Shown: positions 45,924-57,663, counted from the first letter of the stretch. The stretch is 64,000 nt of DNA from Peromyscus leucopus (GCF_004664715.2 NC_051066.1:77785147-77849146), one strand, 5' to 3'. The notes: generated by a model not told the origin, from the letters alone. Translations and numbers: made by a program.

Positions 45924-46201
45924 TGTCTTAGTCCGTGTTCTATGCTGTGAAGAGACACCATAACCAAGGCAACTCTTATAGTAAACAACTAATGGGGCCT
46001 TGCTTACAGTATCAGAGGTTTAGATCACTGTCATGTCAGGGAGCATGGTGACACACAGGCAGACATGGTGCTGGAGAAGTAGCTGAGAGTTCTACATCTG
46101 GATCCACAGGTAACAGGAGGAGAGAGAGCCGACAAGGCCACACCTCCTAATCTTTCTCAAGTAGTACCATTCCTTGATGATTCTTTAGTTAAATCACAAC
46201 A
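45924..46201 (-). mobile_element. ORR1-type MaLR solo LTR, antisense, internally deleted
   Basis: Starts TGTCTTAGTCCG and follows antisense ORR1 order ('gctgtgaagagacaccataaccaaggcaactc', 'ggtgctggagaagtagctgagagttctacatc', 'gccacacctcctaatc'). The 5-mers gttag at 45919-45923 and 46202-46206 are identical. At 278 bp it is shorter than usual because internal segments are lost. Confidence 0.92.
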
Positions 46202-46206
46202 GTTAG

Positions 46207-46440
46207 TGAGTCTCAATTCTCCAGGTAATCCCTGGCAATGTCTGGAGATAAAACAAACAAACAAACAAGCAAATAAATAAAAAACCCAACCCAAACCAAA
46301 CCAAACAAAAAACCCAAAACTTTGATGGGCATAGCTGGCAGGTACTATTGGCATCTACTATGTAGAGGTCATACACAACAGGGCCCTTCCCAAATAATTA
46401 ACTGACCTAAAATGCCTATCATGTTAAGATTGAAGAACTC
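46207..46440 (+). mobile_element. hAT-Charlie-type DNA transposon fragment with A-rich insert
   Basis: 'gtgagtctcaattc' resembles a hAT-Charlie terminal repeat, followed by 'ccctggcaatgtctggagata'. After an A/C-rich stretch (46253-46319) it resumes with 'ggtactattggcatctactatgtagagg' and 'aattaactgacctaaaatgcc'. The order matches an ancient nonautonomous Charlie family. The A-rich segment is a simple-repeat expansion. Confidence 0.6.
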
Positions 46441-46850
46441 TGGACTGAGGAATGACAGAAGAAATAGAAGGAACATTGAATTCAAGGTGCATTGGGAGGC
46501 TGAAATGGTCAGGAAATTCAGAGCGCTTAAATGAGGACAGTAGGGTTGGGAGGCAAACAAAGGCTGATGTTCTGATGTCTGTCTTGAGAAATGGACAGGA
46601 AAGCAGGACTATGCCCTCATTTGCCATCTGATACACAGAATTGGTTGCTAAGTCTCAAATTCTGGATCTGTTTATCAATTGTGGGTTTCAAGGCAGAGCA
46701 CCACAAAAGCCAGGTTGATGCTGAAACAGGAGAATGACAAGACTGAGGTTAGACTGGGCTATATAGAAAGATGGTTGAGGGTGTGGGAGAAGAGAATCCT
46801 GCTATGACTCTGATACATCATTCATAAAATAGGGATCAAAACTGATGTAA
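46441..46850. other. Mostly unique; possible decayed B1
   Basis: 46676-46790 ('caggttgatgctgaaacaggagaatgac..ttagactgggctatatagaaag') vaguely resembles an old B1 but is too diverged to call. Confidence 0.35.
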
Positions 46851-47044
46851 GGGCTGGTGAGATGGATCATCAGGTACAAGTGCTTTCCTTGAAAGCCCAG
46901 TGGCCTGAGTTCAATTCCCAGAACTCATGGCAATGGGAAGAAAGAACCAACAACTCTCAAAAGTTGTCTCTTGACCTTTACCCATGCTCTGTGACAGCTC
47001 TGCACCTGTGGTCAACACACACACACATACACACACACACACAC
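46851..47044 (+). mobile_element. tRNA-derived SINE ('ggcaaaggc' type)
   Basis: 'gggctggtgagatggatcatcagg', 'agcccagtggcctgagttcaattccc', 'gttgtctcttgacctttacc' then a (CA)n tail. Diverged relative of 23556. Confidence 0.85.

Positions 47045-47087
<43 letters not shown>
47045..47087. repeat. (AAT)n microsatellite
   Basis: About 14 AAT units directly after the SINE's (CA)n tail. This is a SINE-tail-seeded trinucleotide array. Confidence 0.95.
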
Positions 47088-48756
47088 TAAGATCAATTAT
47101 GCAATCATGTCAAATAGGACAGGAGGTATGTACCTGCTTACTTTTCTTGATTCTTTTTCTTCTTATTGTTGCTGTTATTAGTTGAGCAAGCCTCTTAACA
47201 ACTATCAGATAGTTCAGACACATGAACTTGGCTTGAAAGCCGTGAGCATAAAGGTGACAGATAGGATTTAAAACAGTGGAGAGACATCCAGTCTTGAACC
47301 TTGTGTGTTCTATTAGCAAATCAAAGGAATGAGAACAAACAACAAGGGGACTGAGGGGGAGCAAGTAGTGAAGAAAGGAGGAAATGTCCAAAGAACAGTA
47401 GGTACCCAAAAGTGGGCATCTAAGAGGAGATGCTGTATAGGGCTGGGCGGAAAGAAGATGGAACATTTCCCTTGAATTTCAAGATCACTGATAACTTTTT
47501 TTCATTCCAGTTAAGAGACGGGAATATAAAACTAATTTAGAAAAAAAATAAAAAATTAGTGGGTGTTGATAGTGGGTGATAGATGGAATTCTCATACAAA
47601 GAAAGTATGGGAATTAAAAAAAATAAATTTGGCTGAGATGAGGAAACTTGTCAAAGACTGATAACAGGGATGGTATTTCTTTCTGTTTTGTTTTTTGAAG
47701 ATAATGTTATTATGTACTGTGTGTATATGGTTGGGAATACTATAATAGAAAGAAAAAATAGAGATCCAGGAGGAAGAAGGAGTGAGTAAGGTACCAAAGT
47801 ACTTTGGAAGATCAGAGTAGATAAGAGAGATGGCCAGGCATTTGTTGGGGGACTGCGCTTTACAACAGGAGGCTAGTAGACAGCAAAGCTGTGCACATTG
47901 ACTTGTAGTTTTTATCTTAAAAAAGTCAGGGAGGTTATGTCTTCCCATTGTTATTTTCATAGTGAAGTGTGGAATGAGGTATTGTTGGATGTAAGTAGAA
48001 AAATGCATTTATGTGTTTGAATACAGACATTCACCTTGGAAATTGGGGATGCTAGCTATAAATGGTAGAATTGCCAGATGTCTTTTGAAATTTATAATTA
48101 GGAATTTTAAGGAAATATGGTGAACTTCATTATTTTTTATTTTCAATTATGTATTTATGGGGCATGTGTGACACTGCAAATAAATATGTACAATGTATAT
48201 ATGTATTATATATTGTATTATATGTATATGTATTATATATCAGATTAGGGTAATTGGTCTCTGGTTTTCTCCTACAATGACTATTTGTTCAGAAAGAAGA
48301 GTTCCCATTGTACTCATTGAGGAGTTGGAGTTATGCTATGTCAATAGGACACAGGATGACATCATAAGGCTGGAGTGTTTGCGAAACAGCGTTTATACCA
48401 GTGGGCCATGGAATCTAAGATGAGATGTGAATACAGGGCTGATATGCAGGGGATCTGTCTTGTGTTAGATCTGGAGTGATGGAGGAGGTGAGAAGAAGGG
48501 TAAGATACCAGAGAGAGTGGCCTCTGCATCTACATTTCAGCGGTTATGCCTAGGGAGATGCAGCCACAGTGTGGCCAGATGAGCTGGGGAGTGGAGTGGC
48601 ATGGAAGAATAACCGTTATTGTTGATGGGTCAAGGCACTGAAAAGCTTGAACTGAACTTGGATGGTTGTCTACCAGAAAGTGGAGTCATTGAGAATGACA
48701 GTGGTATCTGGCCAACAGGGGAAAATAGAGGTTGAAGTCCTTAGGATGTGACTAAC
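47088..48756. other. Unique AT-rich sequence, no gene recognised
   Basis: Minus frames of 118 and 138 codons (47110-47466, 47592-48008) are open but have no recognisable domain. A TATA/ATGTA-rich patch spans 48188-48240. Confidence 0.45.
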
Positions 48757-48777
48757 GGGGGGGGGGGGGGGGGGGGG
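48757..48777. repeat. G21 homopolymer
   Basis: Twenty-one uninterrupted G. Such a run can form a G-quadruplex in principle, and sequencing or assembly length error is likely here. Confidence 0.9.
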
Positions 48778-48948
48778 ACGAGCGACTTTAGGCAGAGAAG
48801 AGACAGGTGGGCAAGAACTGAGGCACAAGAAGCCGCTTCTTCCACCTCCTACCCTGAAGTCTGAGAGGTGTGAACAGGGAAACCACCAATTCAGAGACCA
48901 GAGGACAAGGTGCTAGACTCCAGCCACCGAGTCCTTGTTAGGGAGATG

Positions 48949-49298
48949 TGCTGTGGATATCGCTCTGTATAAATAAACACTGATTGGCCAGTGGCCAGGC
49001 AGGAAGTATAGGTGGGACTAACAGAGAGGAAAAGAGAGAAAACAGGAAGGCAGAGGAGGGACCGCCTGGAGCCACTGCCAGGACAAGGAAGATGTAAAGT
49101 ACCAGTAAGCCATGAGCCACGTGGCAAAGTAAAGATTAATAGAAATGGGCTAAATATAAGAGTAAGAGCTAGACAATGATAGGCCTGAGCTAATGGCCAA
49201 GCAGTTTAAATAATGTAAGAGTCTGTGTGTTTGTTTTATAAGTGGGTTCTGGGACTGGCGGGACTTGGAGGGTGCTGGAGAGAAATTCTCTAGCAACA
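48949..49298 (+). mobile_element. Class II ERV solo LTR (same family as 41055)
   Basis: TG (48949) to CA (49297-49298), 350 bp, with identical flanking 6-mers gagatg at 48943-48948 and 49299-49304. It shares 'gattggccagtggccaggcaggaagtatagg', 'gtaagccatgagccacgtggcaaag' and 'gggactggcgggac' with the 41055 copy but is shorter, consistent with a different subfamily. Confidence 0.95.
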
Positions 49299-49304
49299 GA
49301 GATG

Positions 49305-51671
49305 AATGGGGTCCAGAGGGGACTCACTGACTCTTTTACCCTCATCTGTACAAGGCAATTACAGAACTCGAGGCCTGAGCCTGCTTGCTCCGAGCTTCTC
49401 TTGCTCTTTCTTTCCCACCCTACTCCTCACTTCCAGTGAGAAGGGGGTATTTTCAGAAGTTTGCAGACAAAATAACCACAGAGCAGGCTAATTAAGTGTT
49501 TTGAGTGATTTAAATGGAAGCCTGTGTGGATTAGGTGAAGTCTGTTTTTATGGAATGCACATTTTTCTGAAAGCGTTCTGGAACCTCCAGCACACTGCTT
49601 TAAAACACACATTTAAGTTTTGTCTTAAATACTCTGAGCTTAAAACACCTTACATGTTTTTATCAGTAAAGGAGGATGACCAACTGACCCAAAGTTGACT
49701 ACTATGGCCTTCAAATCCTTACACAACACAGATGCTCTCAAGGCATTCCTGGCAAGTGTCCAAATCAGGAATATCACCAGAATTACAAATGGAATAAAAT
49801 GAGACACTGAAGAGGAAGTGACCTTTCCACAGTCATCGTCCATAGGGGACAGAGACCATCTGTTGAGCTTGTACACTTAGCCACTGTCACATGGCCATAT
49901 GCTGCAAGTATACAGCACATATACATTTATTGTTCCCTCCTCCAGAGCAGACATTACTGGACTATCATCAAACAGTCCAACAGAATTTAGTTACAAATCC
50001 ATTGCTCTGGGAGCTCCTACTGGTTGATCAGTGTTGACAATAGAAAGGAAGTCTCTCTGCTGTTCATGCCCTAGACTTTCATTTCCTTTGTTTTCTCGGC
50101 TGTCTGTGACCTATGTCTCTGCTTAACTACAGAGACCAATTCAACTTTGATTCTGGCCCTCTATACAGGGAAGATAATCTTGGTCTATTGCAAGTTTCAT
50201 TTAGGCTGAAACTTAGTCCCAGACCCCCTTTCCCCTTTCCCAGTCTCCTCTTCATCTATCCTTCCCCATCATGAGCCATCTCAGTGACCTAGTGTCAACT
50301 AATAGGCTGTTTCATCTCAGAGTCCTAAGCTATGAGCTATCAGTAAGATCTTCAGTGTGGACGGATGTAGGAGCAGAACATCAGGCATGGCCTCATATTC
50401 TAAAGACCTTGGTTGGAAACACACTACCTGAGGATACTGAAGATGTCTCTTAAAATGGGAGAAAACAAAGGACACCTCCATTTCAGACAACTGAATTTGC
50501 AACACAGAAATTCTTTGAATTTTGGAAGGGAACCTGAATGTGTAATGAAGACAATGGGTTGGGGGGTTGAGGATAAGTGAGGAGTTACTGACACTACAAT
50601 GCTGGAAAGTCACTTGGCCTTGACTATGGTTTGGTCTGTAAAAGATATCAGTTAATTTAAGACTTCTGGTCTCCGTCTCCAATAGTCCCAACATTCTGGG
50701 ACTCACTCTCATTTGAGGAACCCTGTCTATATATGCAGTCTGGCAGTCACTGGCAGTAGCACACAGGAACTTGCTAAGGTGCCTTTAGTTTCCATACATT
50801 ATATGAATCTATCATTCCCTTTTGCCTCGGTTTCCTCTTTTGCTCACTGCTACTGGGGACCCAGGAGAGTTGAGTCAGTGGGTCTTGTATCTTTCTCCAC
50901 TTTTCCTTCCCCATGCCCAGCCATAGGACAACAACATCTTCATGGTGTCCAAGTGCTTTGTAGGAGTTACACAGCTCAGACTAAAGCCAGAGGCAGGATA
51001 GGCAAACTGCCAGAGTAGCCAGGAATCAAGGAGGCTTGGAGGCTGCAAAGTTTGCTGTGAAAAGTCCTAGAGACACCACTCAAATTCTTGACTGTGTGTC
51101 AGACTCCTCCATATTCCCATGGCAGCAACACACATTTGCTAAACTCTGAAGGTTCACAGAATACAGGACTGATCTAATCTGTCCCTAGAAGCCACTGAAC
51201 TAGATATAAACAATGGAGACAAGTTATAATGGGACATCCAATGAGGCAGCTCAAGGGAGCTAGCTCAGGAACTCACTTATCACATATAGCCCCAGCCTGA
51301 CATTTGCTGAGCTTTGTCTCAGGAATTGGGATTCTAGCCTTTTACAAGGACTATGGAATTTGTAGAGAAAGAAGTAACCAAGCCATGGGCATCCACACTT
51401 ACAATGAAGACACCTCTGGCACAAGAAGTTCAAACTTTCACCAGAAAAAGAATTTATTTTTCTTCACCACAAACACTTTCTCTGTAATTTTTCTCAGGGT
51501 GAGATGGTTGCTAATTTAGGCCCATGCTTTCCAACAGAGACCCAAAATTTTGGTTTTATTCTATAGTGTCCTGGGTCTGGATTCAAGAAGATTATGGGCT
51601 TTCAAATCTCAGCCCCAAGTCTGCCAAACTTTCTAAACCCTATTTATGATTTTATTTTGTGTGTTTTTTAT
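49305..51671. other. Mostly unique; weak MIR at 49795-49885
   Basis: 'gagacactgaagaggaagtgacctttccacagtcatcgtcc' at 49800 fits a MIR core. Nothing else nameable in 2.3 kb. The 131-codon minus frame at 50317-50712 and the 101-codon plus frame at 50713-51018 have no motif. Confidence 0.4.
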
Positions 51672-51885
51672 AGGGGCTGGGAATGTGACTCACCCAGTGA
51701 AGTGCTTGATTCACAAGTGTGAGAACCTGAGTGCTAATTCTAGGACATACAGAAAGCCAGACAAAGTGGCACATGCTTGTGATCCAAGAGCTAGGGAGAT
51801 GAAGATAAGGGACTATTTGGGGCTCAGTGGTCTGCAAGACTGGCTTAATTAATAAGCTGTAGATTCTAGTAAAAGATCCTATCTT
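51672..51885 (+). mobile_element. B4-type SINE
   Basis: 'ggctgggaatgtgactcacccagtgaagtgcttgattc' head, 'gccagacaaagtggcacatgcttgtgatccaagagctagg' B1-like middle and 'aagatcctatcttaaaaag' end, followed by a GAAA-rich tail to 51915. Confidence 0.8.
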
Positions 51886-51915
51886 AAAAAGAAAGGAAGA
51901 AAGAAAGAGAAAGAC

Positions 51916-52450
51916 AATGTAAAGAGATTTAAAACACAGGAGGGTGAGGGGTAGCTGGCTGGAGAAGAAAAGGCATTGTCGGTCTTCTCCAGCTATGCAC
52001 CCTAAAGACCAGGAGGCCAACATTTACGATAGCAATTTGACTGTTGTTGGTATTACTGATAGCCCTCTGATTGAATGTGAAGCCTGCTCCATGCTGGAAG
52101 GGATGGCCACCAGGTACTGTACGTCTGGCCAACACCTTAAGATCTGGGGAGGTTGGAGGCATAGGTGAGAACTTATTACTGTTGCTTAATTACGCTGGCA
52201 TAGTGTCACACTGACTTTTAAATATCTATGCTTATACCTATAGACTAAAACTGCTCCCAGCCTTCATCAGAGATGCCTTTCTTTACAGTGGACAGTGAGC
52301 AGAGACTCCTGACTGCCCCAAATGCTGGGAATGAACGAGAGCTGTGAGTTCAGCCCTAAGCAAGACATTTAGCTCATCCCCTCGAAGGCTCAGGGAACAT
52401 TTCTAAAGAAGGAACTGGAAGTATAGAAGGGCCAGAAGACAGGGCAAAGA
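51916..52450. other. Unique sequence
   Basis: Nothing recognised. Confidence 0.4.
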
Positions 52451-53140
52451 GTGATAAAATGCCATCCTCTAGACTTCATACAATCATTGCAAATATGTAT
52501 CTGTAGACACAACCTGCAGAGTCCATTTAGTGTTGCTCATATGTCTATGTGTTTAGGGATGATCACTTGGGACTGGACAACCTATGAGGGTTTCTCTGGA
52601 ACATTCTGCCTGCAGCTAGGGAGCCTGCTAAGCCAAGTTACTGCTGAAATTTCTTCGAATGCCTTTGGGATGTCATACATGGTGTTCACTGGTGTCCTAC
52701 AGAGATGTCATTCAGTTTTACTATGCAGTGGTTTGTGTGAGATGCCAAGATGTGCATGCTGTGTCCTGCTTCATGTTGCTTGTGGTAGCAGAGAGGAGAC
52801 ATCCCACCCTCACCTATCAACACGTTTTCCTTTCCTAATGAAGCCTCCAATCATCCTTCTTTGGGAGGAGGGATCCAGATCTCCTCTACTAGAGATTGAC
52901 AGGAGAGTACTATCAACTGCCATGGTGACTGACATCATGGACAACATTGAGTTTCCTTTGTCAGGTGAGGAGCAATACTGGAAAGGATCGTCCCCAGGAC
53001 AGGCCTCGTGTACCAAATGCATGTGTACTCCAGCATGCTCACTTGGTTTTCTTCTTTTTTCTCTGACCTCTAGACATCTGCTACATTGTCGCCTGCTAAA
53101 CAAGCCATACCCGCTTTGTATAGAGAAACTTAACACATAG
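52451..53140 (+). other. Longest open frame (229 codons), function unknown
   Basis: An ATG-initiated frame of 229 codons ends at TAG 53138-53140. Cysteine and leucine are frequent. I see no signal peptide I would defend, no transmembrane helix pattern and no domain. Under uniform composition a frame this long is expected roughly 0.1 times in this much DNA, so it is unusual but not proof. An antisense frame of 108 codons lies within it. No Kozak context, splice sites or poly-A signal support expression. It does not resemble any repeat I can name. Confidence 0.15.
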
Positions 53141-53760
53141 AGAAAGGGGGGGAATGAAATAAAACATAAATTGTTACCTTTAAGGGAAAGTTAGCAACTG
53201 TGAATACCTCCCACTCTCATTTATTTAGTTATGGACGTCTCTAAAAAGTGGGATTCCATTTGTATGAATGGTGTTGAATTCCTAAAAATGAATTCTGTTT
53301 TAAACTGCTCTTCCTACTGCCACTTGTCCTGGAAATTAAAGTGTCAGAGTAGCTGCCTTAACTTATTAGAGAAGGAATAGCGTCTCACTAAAATGTGGCT
53401 GAGCCTCGCCTGTTAAGACTTATTTATAGAAGTAAGTTCACCACAGCCAACCTCCCAACAGCAGGATGCATGCGTGCGCAGCCCGCAGTAAGAACATGAT
53501 GAGATGAACGGCTTCCCCTTCTTTAATACACACAACAAATGCTGGCTGAGAGGCATCATCGGCTCTGCTCAAGTGCAAGATCAGAGAAATGAATGTCATT
53601 TGTTCATTTCAGGAACCAAGAGTCAAAAACCAAAGAACACTCTTCTGGGTCACAATGAACTGGAGAATAACGAGTCAACAAGATTCACCTTTCTCTGAAC
53701 AATAGTTGCTGGCTTCTAGAAGATTCTTCTCAGAGCCATAGGTTGCCTGGACAACCTGGG
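53141..53760. other. Unique sequence
   Basis: A small CpG-containing spot 'gcatgcgtgcgcagcccgc' lies near 53468; no island. Nothing else recognised. Confidence 0.4.
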
Positions 53761-54037
53761 ATTGGGGAGATGGCTCAGCCAGTGAAGTGCTTGCTGTGGA
53801 AACAGGAGGAACTGAGTCTAGATCCCCAGCACCCATGTGAAAAGCCATGTATGCCAGTGTGCATCCCACTGCCGGGGAGCTGAGCGAGCCCCAGGGCTCG
53901 AGAGCCAGTCTACCTGTATCAACAAGCTCCGGGTTCAGTGAGACACTGAGGTGGAGAGCAATAGAGGAAGACAGCCGACTAGGATTTCTGGTTTCCACAC
54001 TCAAGTGCAGACGTACACACATGTGCATTACACACTA
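53761..54037 (+). mobile_element. B4-type (ID-B1 composite) SINE
   Basis: 'ttggggagatggctcagccagtgaagtgcttgctgtgg' head, 'ggatcc/gatccccagcacccatg', a B1-like middle ending 'ctccgggttcagtgagacac', then 'gaggaagacagccgactagg' and 'acacacatgtgc'. Full composite order and quite well preserved. Confidence 0.9.
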
Positions 54038-54279
54038 AACAACAGCAACAAAAAGCAGCCAGATTAGGGTTGGTGGTGTCTGCTCTTAAAGCATTGAATT
54101 TGGGAAGTGCAGTGACTCTGGTCATGAACACTATTATTTTGCTGGAAAAAATCATCACCAAACAGAAACACTAAAGTCTCTTTTCTTCTTGAGACTGGCT
54201 AATGGCTCTTAGTCATTAAGCAGGAAGAGTCACACTGGGAAGAAAGCTTGGGGGAAAATGCATACAACAGAACACAGAG
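54038..54279. other. Unique sequence
   Basis: Nothing recognised. Confidence 0.4.
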
Positions 54280-54500
54280 AGCCAGTGATTTAATTATTTC
54301 TCACATTCCCCTCTCCTTTGTAGTTAATTAGACAACACCCCCTTCTCCACCTTATCTCTCTGTTGAGGTCATATCAGCTATTATCTGCCCTCTAGTTTAT
54401 GTAAAAATCACCTGAATAATTCATTATGCCAAGCAGCTTATCATCTTTCTTCTACATCCCATTGCTCAAGAATAATTAGCGATGAAATATTTCAAACCCA
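54280..54500. promoter_or_regulatory. Candidate conserved noncoding element (weak)
   Basis: Non-repetitive AT-rich stretch with several homeodomain-type ATTA cores close together: 'ttaattatt' near 54290, 'gttaattag' near 54323, 'gaataattcatta' near 54415 and 'gaataattagcg' near 54470. This clustering is typical of developmental enhancers but also of ordinary AT-rich DNA. Conservation cannot be judged here. Confidence 0.2.
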
Positions 54501-55030
54501 CAGAATGATAGAGAGGTAAACAAAACCACCCAGATTTAACAAAGGTTAGCCCTCTTTCATGGTTGCTTAATAAGTTTTCAATAAAGCTCCTCAGTCACCT
54601 CTGGCACATTTACCAGAATATATGGTCTTCTGTACATATTCTTGTATGTGTATCAGGTATTTCCCTAAAGTAATTCCTTTATCAGTCAGCTAATGGTCTT
54701 TTCTGTTGCAGTATGACCCACTCCACAGGACAAGGCATGGAGCCAAGGCTTCCATGCAGCATGGCTTTGAGCAACACAGACCCAAGCTGCAATCCCTGCT
54801 TTCTAGGTGAGAAAATGCAAACAAGTATCTATGCCTCATTTCTCACATTAGGGAAGAGGTAAGCAAAGCCTTAGACAGTGTGGAGCACATGGTGAGTAGT
54901 CATTATCAGCAAGTGTGTCTGTTGTATGAGATGGATATTCCTCATAAAGTCCTAGCCCGCCCAGTTGGAGCTGTACTGGTCAAGAACCAGTTCCTTTACT
55001 TGGAATTCACCAAAATATTATCCTAGTGAA
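54501..55030. other. Unique sequence, possibly decayed L1
   Basis: 'accacccagatttaacaaaggttag' near 54528 is reminiscent of an ancient L1 3' UTR but too short to call. Confidence 0.3.
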
Positions 55031-55043
55031 ATGGCAATCTGTT

Positions 55044-55068
55044 GTTATTATTATTATTATTATTATTT
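55044..55068. repeat. (TTA)n microsatellite
   Basis: About eight TTA units. Confidence 0.95.
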
Positions 55069-55131
55069 TAAACTTACAGGTAACCTTTCTCCATGCCTCT
55101 GATTTCAAAATGGATGGGATTTTTAGAGTGT

Positions 55132-55232
55132 TTTGTTGTTGTTGTTGCTGCTGCTGCTGCTGGTGATGGGTGGTGGTGTGTGTGTATGGTGTGTGTGTGT
55201 GTATGTGTGGGGTGTGTGTGTGTGGTGTGTGT
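55132..55232. repeat. (GTT)n(GCT)n then TG-rich microsatellite cluster
   Basis: GTT units pass into five GCT units, then GGTGG and TG-rich variants. A 145-codon plus frame (55093-55530) is mostly this tract and the adjacent SINE. Confidence 0.95.
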
Positions 55233-55284
55233 TCATGTGAGCTCAACCCTGACTATTGTTACTGAGGAGTTGTCCACCTTATTT

Positions 55285-55480
55285 TTGAGACAAAGTCTCT
55301 TAGCGGCCTGGATCTCACTCATTATACTAGACTGGGATCTGCCTGTCTCTGTCTCCCCAGTGTTGAGATTACAAGCACATGCCACCATGTCCAGCTTATT
55401 TATGTGGGCCCTGGGGATCAAACTCAAGTTTTTATGTTTGCAAGGCAGACATTTATCAACTGAGCTTCCAACCCCAGAAC
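55285..55480 (-). mobile_element. B4/RSINE1-type SINE, antisense
   Basis: 'tgagacaaagtctc', 'gtctctgtctccccagtgttgagattacaagcacatgccaccatgtccagc', then 'ccctggggatcaaactcaag' and the reversed head 'ttatcaactgagcttccaacccc'. Composite order in reverse. Confidence 0.85.
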
Positions 55481-55746
55481 TGTATAGTTTTAAAGCACTC
55501 AAGTTTATGCAGAGCCTAATGAATCCATGAGGGAAGAGCTGGCCATAACCACGAAGAAAAGCCTCCAGGAATACAAACACTATTTGACTATCTTTAGTTC
55601 TGCATCTTCTCTCCTTCCTAGCCTTAGGCTCGCCTATTATTCATCATTAACGCAAATTGCTTTTGAAAGTTCATATTTTTTTAATTCCATAACTCTCAAC
55701 AATAGTTGAACTTCAAAAGTCACATGTGGTATTTTAGATGCACACA
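55481..55746. other. Unique sequence
   Basis: Nothing recognised. Confidence 0.35.
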
Positions 55747-55748
55747 CA

Positions 55749-55784
55749 CCACCACCACCACCACCACCACCACCACCACCACCA
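55749..55784. repeat. (ACC)n microsatellite
   Basis: Twelve uninterrupted ACC units preceded by a short CA tract. Confidence 0.95.
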
Positions 55785-55786
55785 CA

Positions 55787-57663
55787 TGACCTCATTCATC
55801 CAAGCCATTCTAGATCTCTGAAAGTGATGGGGTAGGCAGTATAGAGGTGGGAGGGGGTGACTAAGGTTTTACCAAGGCAGGTTTATAAACCTAGGATTGA
55901 GAACCACACTGGATAAACTACTTGAGCTGGGATCTTAATATATAAGGATTTATATTTGGGGATTAAGTGGGAAGTCTTCTGTTCAAAAGGAGTAGCTTTG
56001 TAGGTGGCGTGATGCTAGTCCAAGTCTTCTGCTGAAAATTACATCTTCCATAGGAATGAAGCGCACTGGGGTCCAGCCAAGCACTGTATAAATCAAAACA
56101 CATGTCCACAGCTGGGACAAGAGCATTAGGACCACCTAGCTGGATTCCATTGGAATGAGTCTGTGTGAAACCATGCCAACATAATTGTAAACAATCTCCC
56201 TGAAGAAGTTAGACGAAGGAGAGCCAATAACGCCATCAAACACTAACAACAAAAACTATTGGGTTTAACTCAGTTTTCCAGAAAACAAATTTCATAATGC
56301 ATACACTACAAAGTCTTGTGAACAAACACCATCACATATTAGAAACTGGAACCCAAAGACCTTGATATGAAGGCCCCCTATTTTCCTCCACCAGCGCTTC
56401 CAATTTCTCTCTCCCCCTTCTCCTGCTTTATCCCCAGGAGTTACAACTTGCCTCGGGTGCGGGGCAGGCACGTGTTTACTGACTGATCTCATAAGCCACA
56501 TGCATCTGCAGCTAGAGACCTTTTGAAAATCATACTTCTCTTTATTTATTATGGTTTCCATGGCAGGAAGAAAATAAAAGGAAACTGTTTAACAGCAAAG
56601 ACAATGCAAGAAGCCACAGATCTCAAGCCGGCAACAGTGGGGTGTAAGCTAGCTTTCTCTGTGTGGACAATGCTTTGGAACTTGCACCAACCAGATGGTG
56701 ACCCTGATGGTGTGTAGGACTTGGGCCTTCTTTTAGGCTTCTGCGGCCAAGTTTTCCATTCAATGGGCCTCAAGAAATCAGACAAGTCAGCAAGGATTTC
56801 AGGGCCATTCGATTTAATAATCCGTTTCTAGCCCAGGCCACGAGCCTGGTTGATTTCTTTCATCAAACAGGTACCTGGAATTTGGGCAACCAAGAGATGA
56901 CACTGGCCCTGTCCCTTAGGCTGGAGTCACACACAGGTCATACTCTAGAACAGCCTGGATAGTTAGGTTGTCTCGTGCACGTGGCAGACTATGTCAAAGC
57001 TGGGCCACTCCCACTGAGAACTCTGGGATACCACCTTCATTACTGAGACAGCAGTGTACTTCCCCGTCTTTGTCACCTTGGCTCATGTCAATCACAGCCT
57101 TTGGATTTCCCTCTTTAGAAAGAGGTACCAAGTCCCAAGTGACACATTCTCACCGCCATTTGCCACAAGGGAGGTGGTCTCCTGGGTCAGCCTCCAACAG
57201 CAGCCTGCTCACAAAGCCCTGGAGATCCGAGTGTGGGAAAGACAGTGGGAGCAATGGTTTCTAGTAATTCATTTCATTTTATTTTTTAAGGGAGGGAATT
57301 CCCTCAACGGACTTACCTAACACTAAAATGGGCTTGACATTAGACTCGCCCTGCATTCCTCATGGTGGTACTTTTCGCACAACTTTTTATAGCGGTAGGT
57401 TCCTCTCTGTCTAAAACAGCAAGGGAAACCCCCTGATTCTTTAACTCATTCACATCTCTGAATGCTTTCTTAGGTGATTCATACTTAAAGCCACATCCTA
57501 ATTCAAAGGAAAGGGGCAGATAGATGAGTTGGAAGAAAACACCATTTATTTCCCAGTCTTTCTGGGCTCAGTAATGTAGAAAGAGTAACCAACTGGTAAA
57601 ATCTTGTAACTTCCAATAAGCAGAAGATATTAAGGGAAAAAGAGACTCTTTAAAAAAAGAAAG
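55787..57663. other. Unique sequence, no gene recognised
   Basis: About 1.9 kb with no repeat I can name; frames up to 98 codons overlap in different frames and show no domain. Confidence 0.45.

Noticed and set aside
47592..48008. 138-codon minus frame as a membrane protein
   Set aside because: The hydrophobic look comes from AT-rich, T-biased DNA; no signal or family, and no conserved start.
55093..55530. 145-codon plus frame
   Set aside because: Made of GTT/GCT/TG repeats followed by a B4 SINE.
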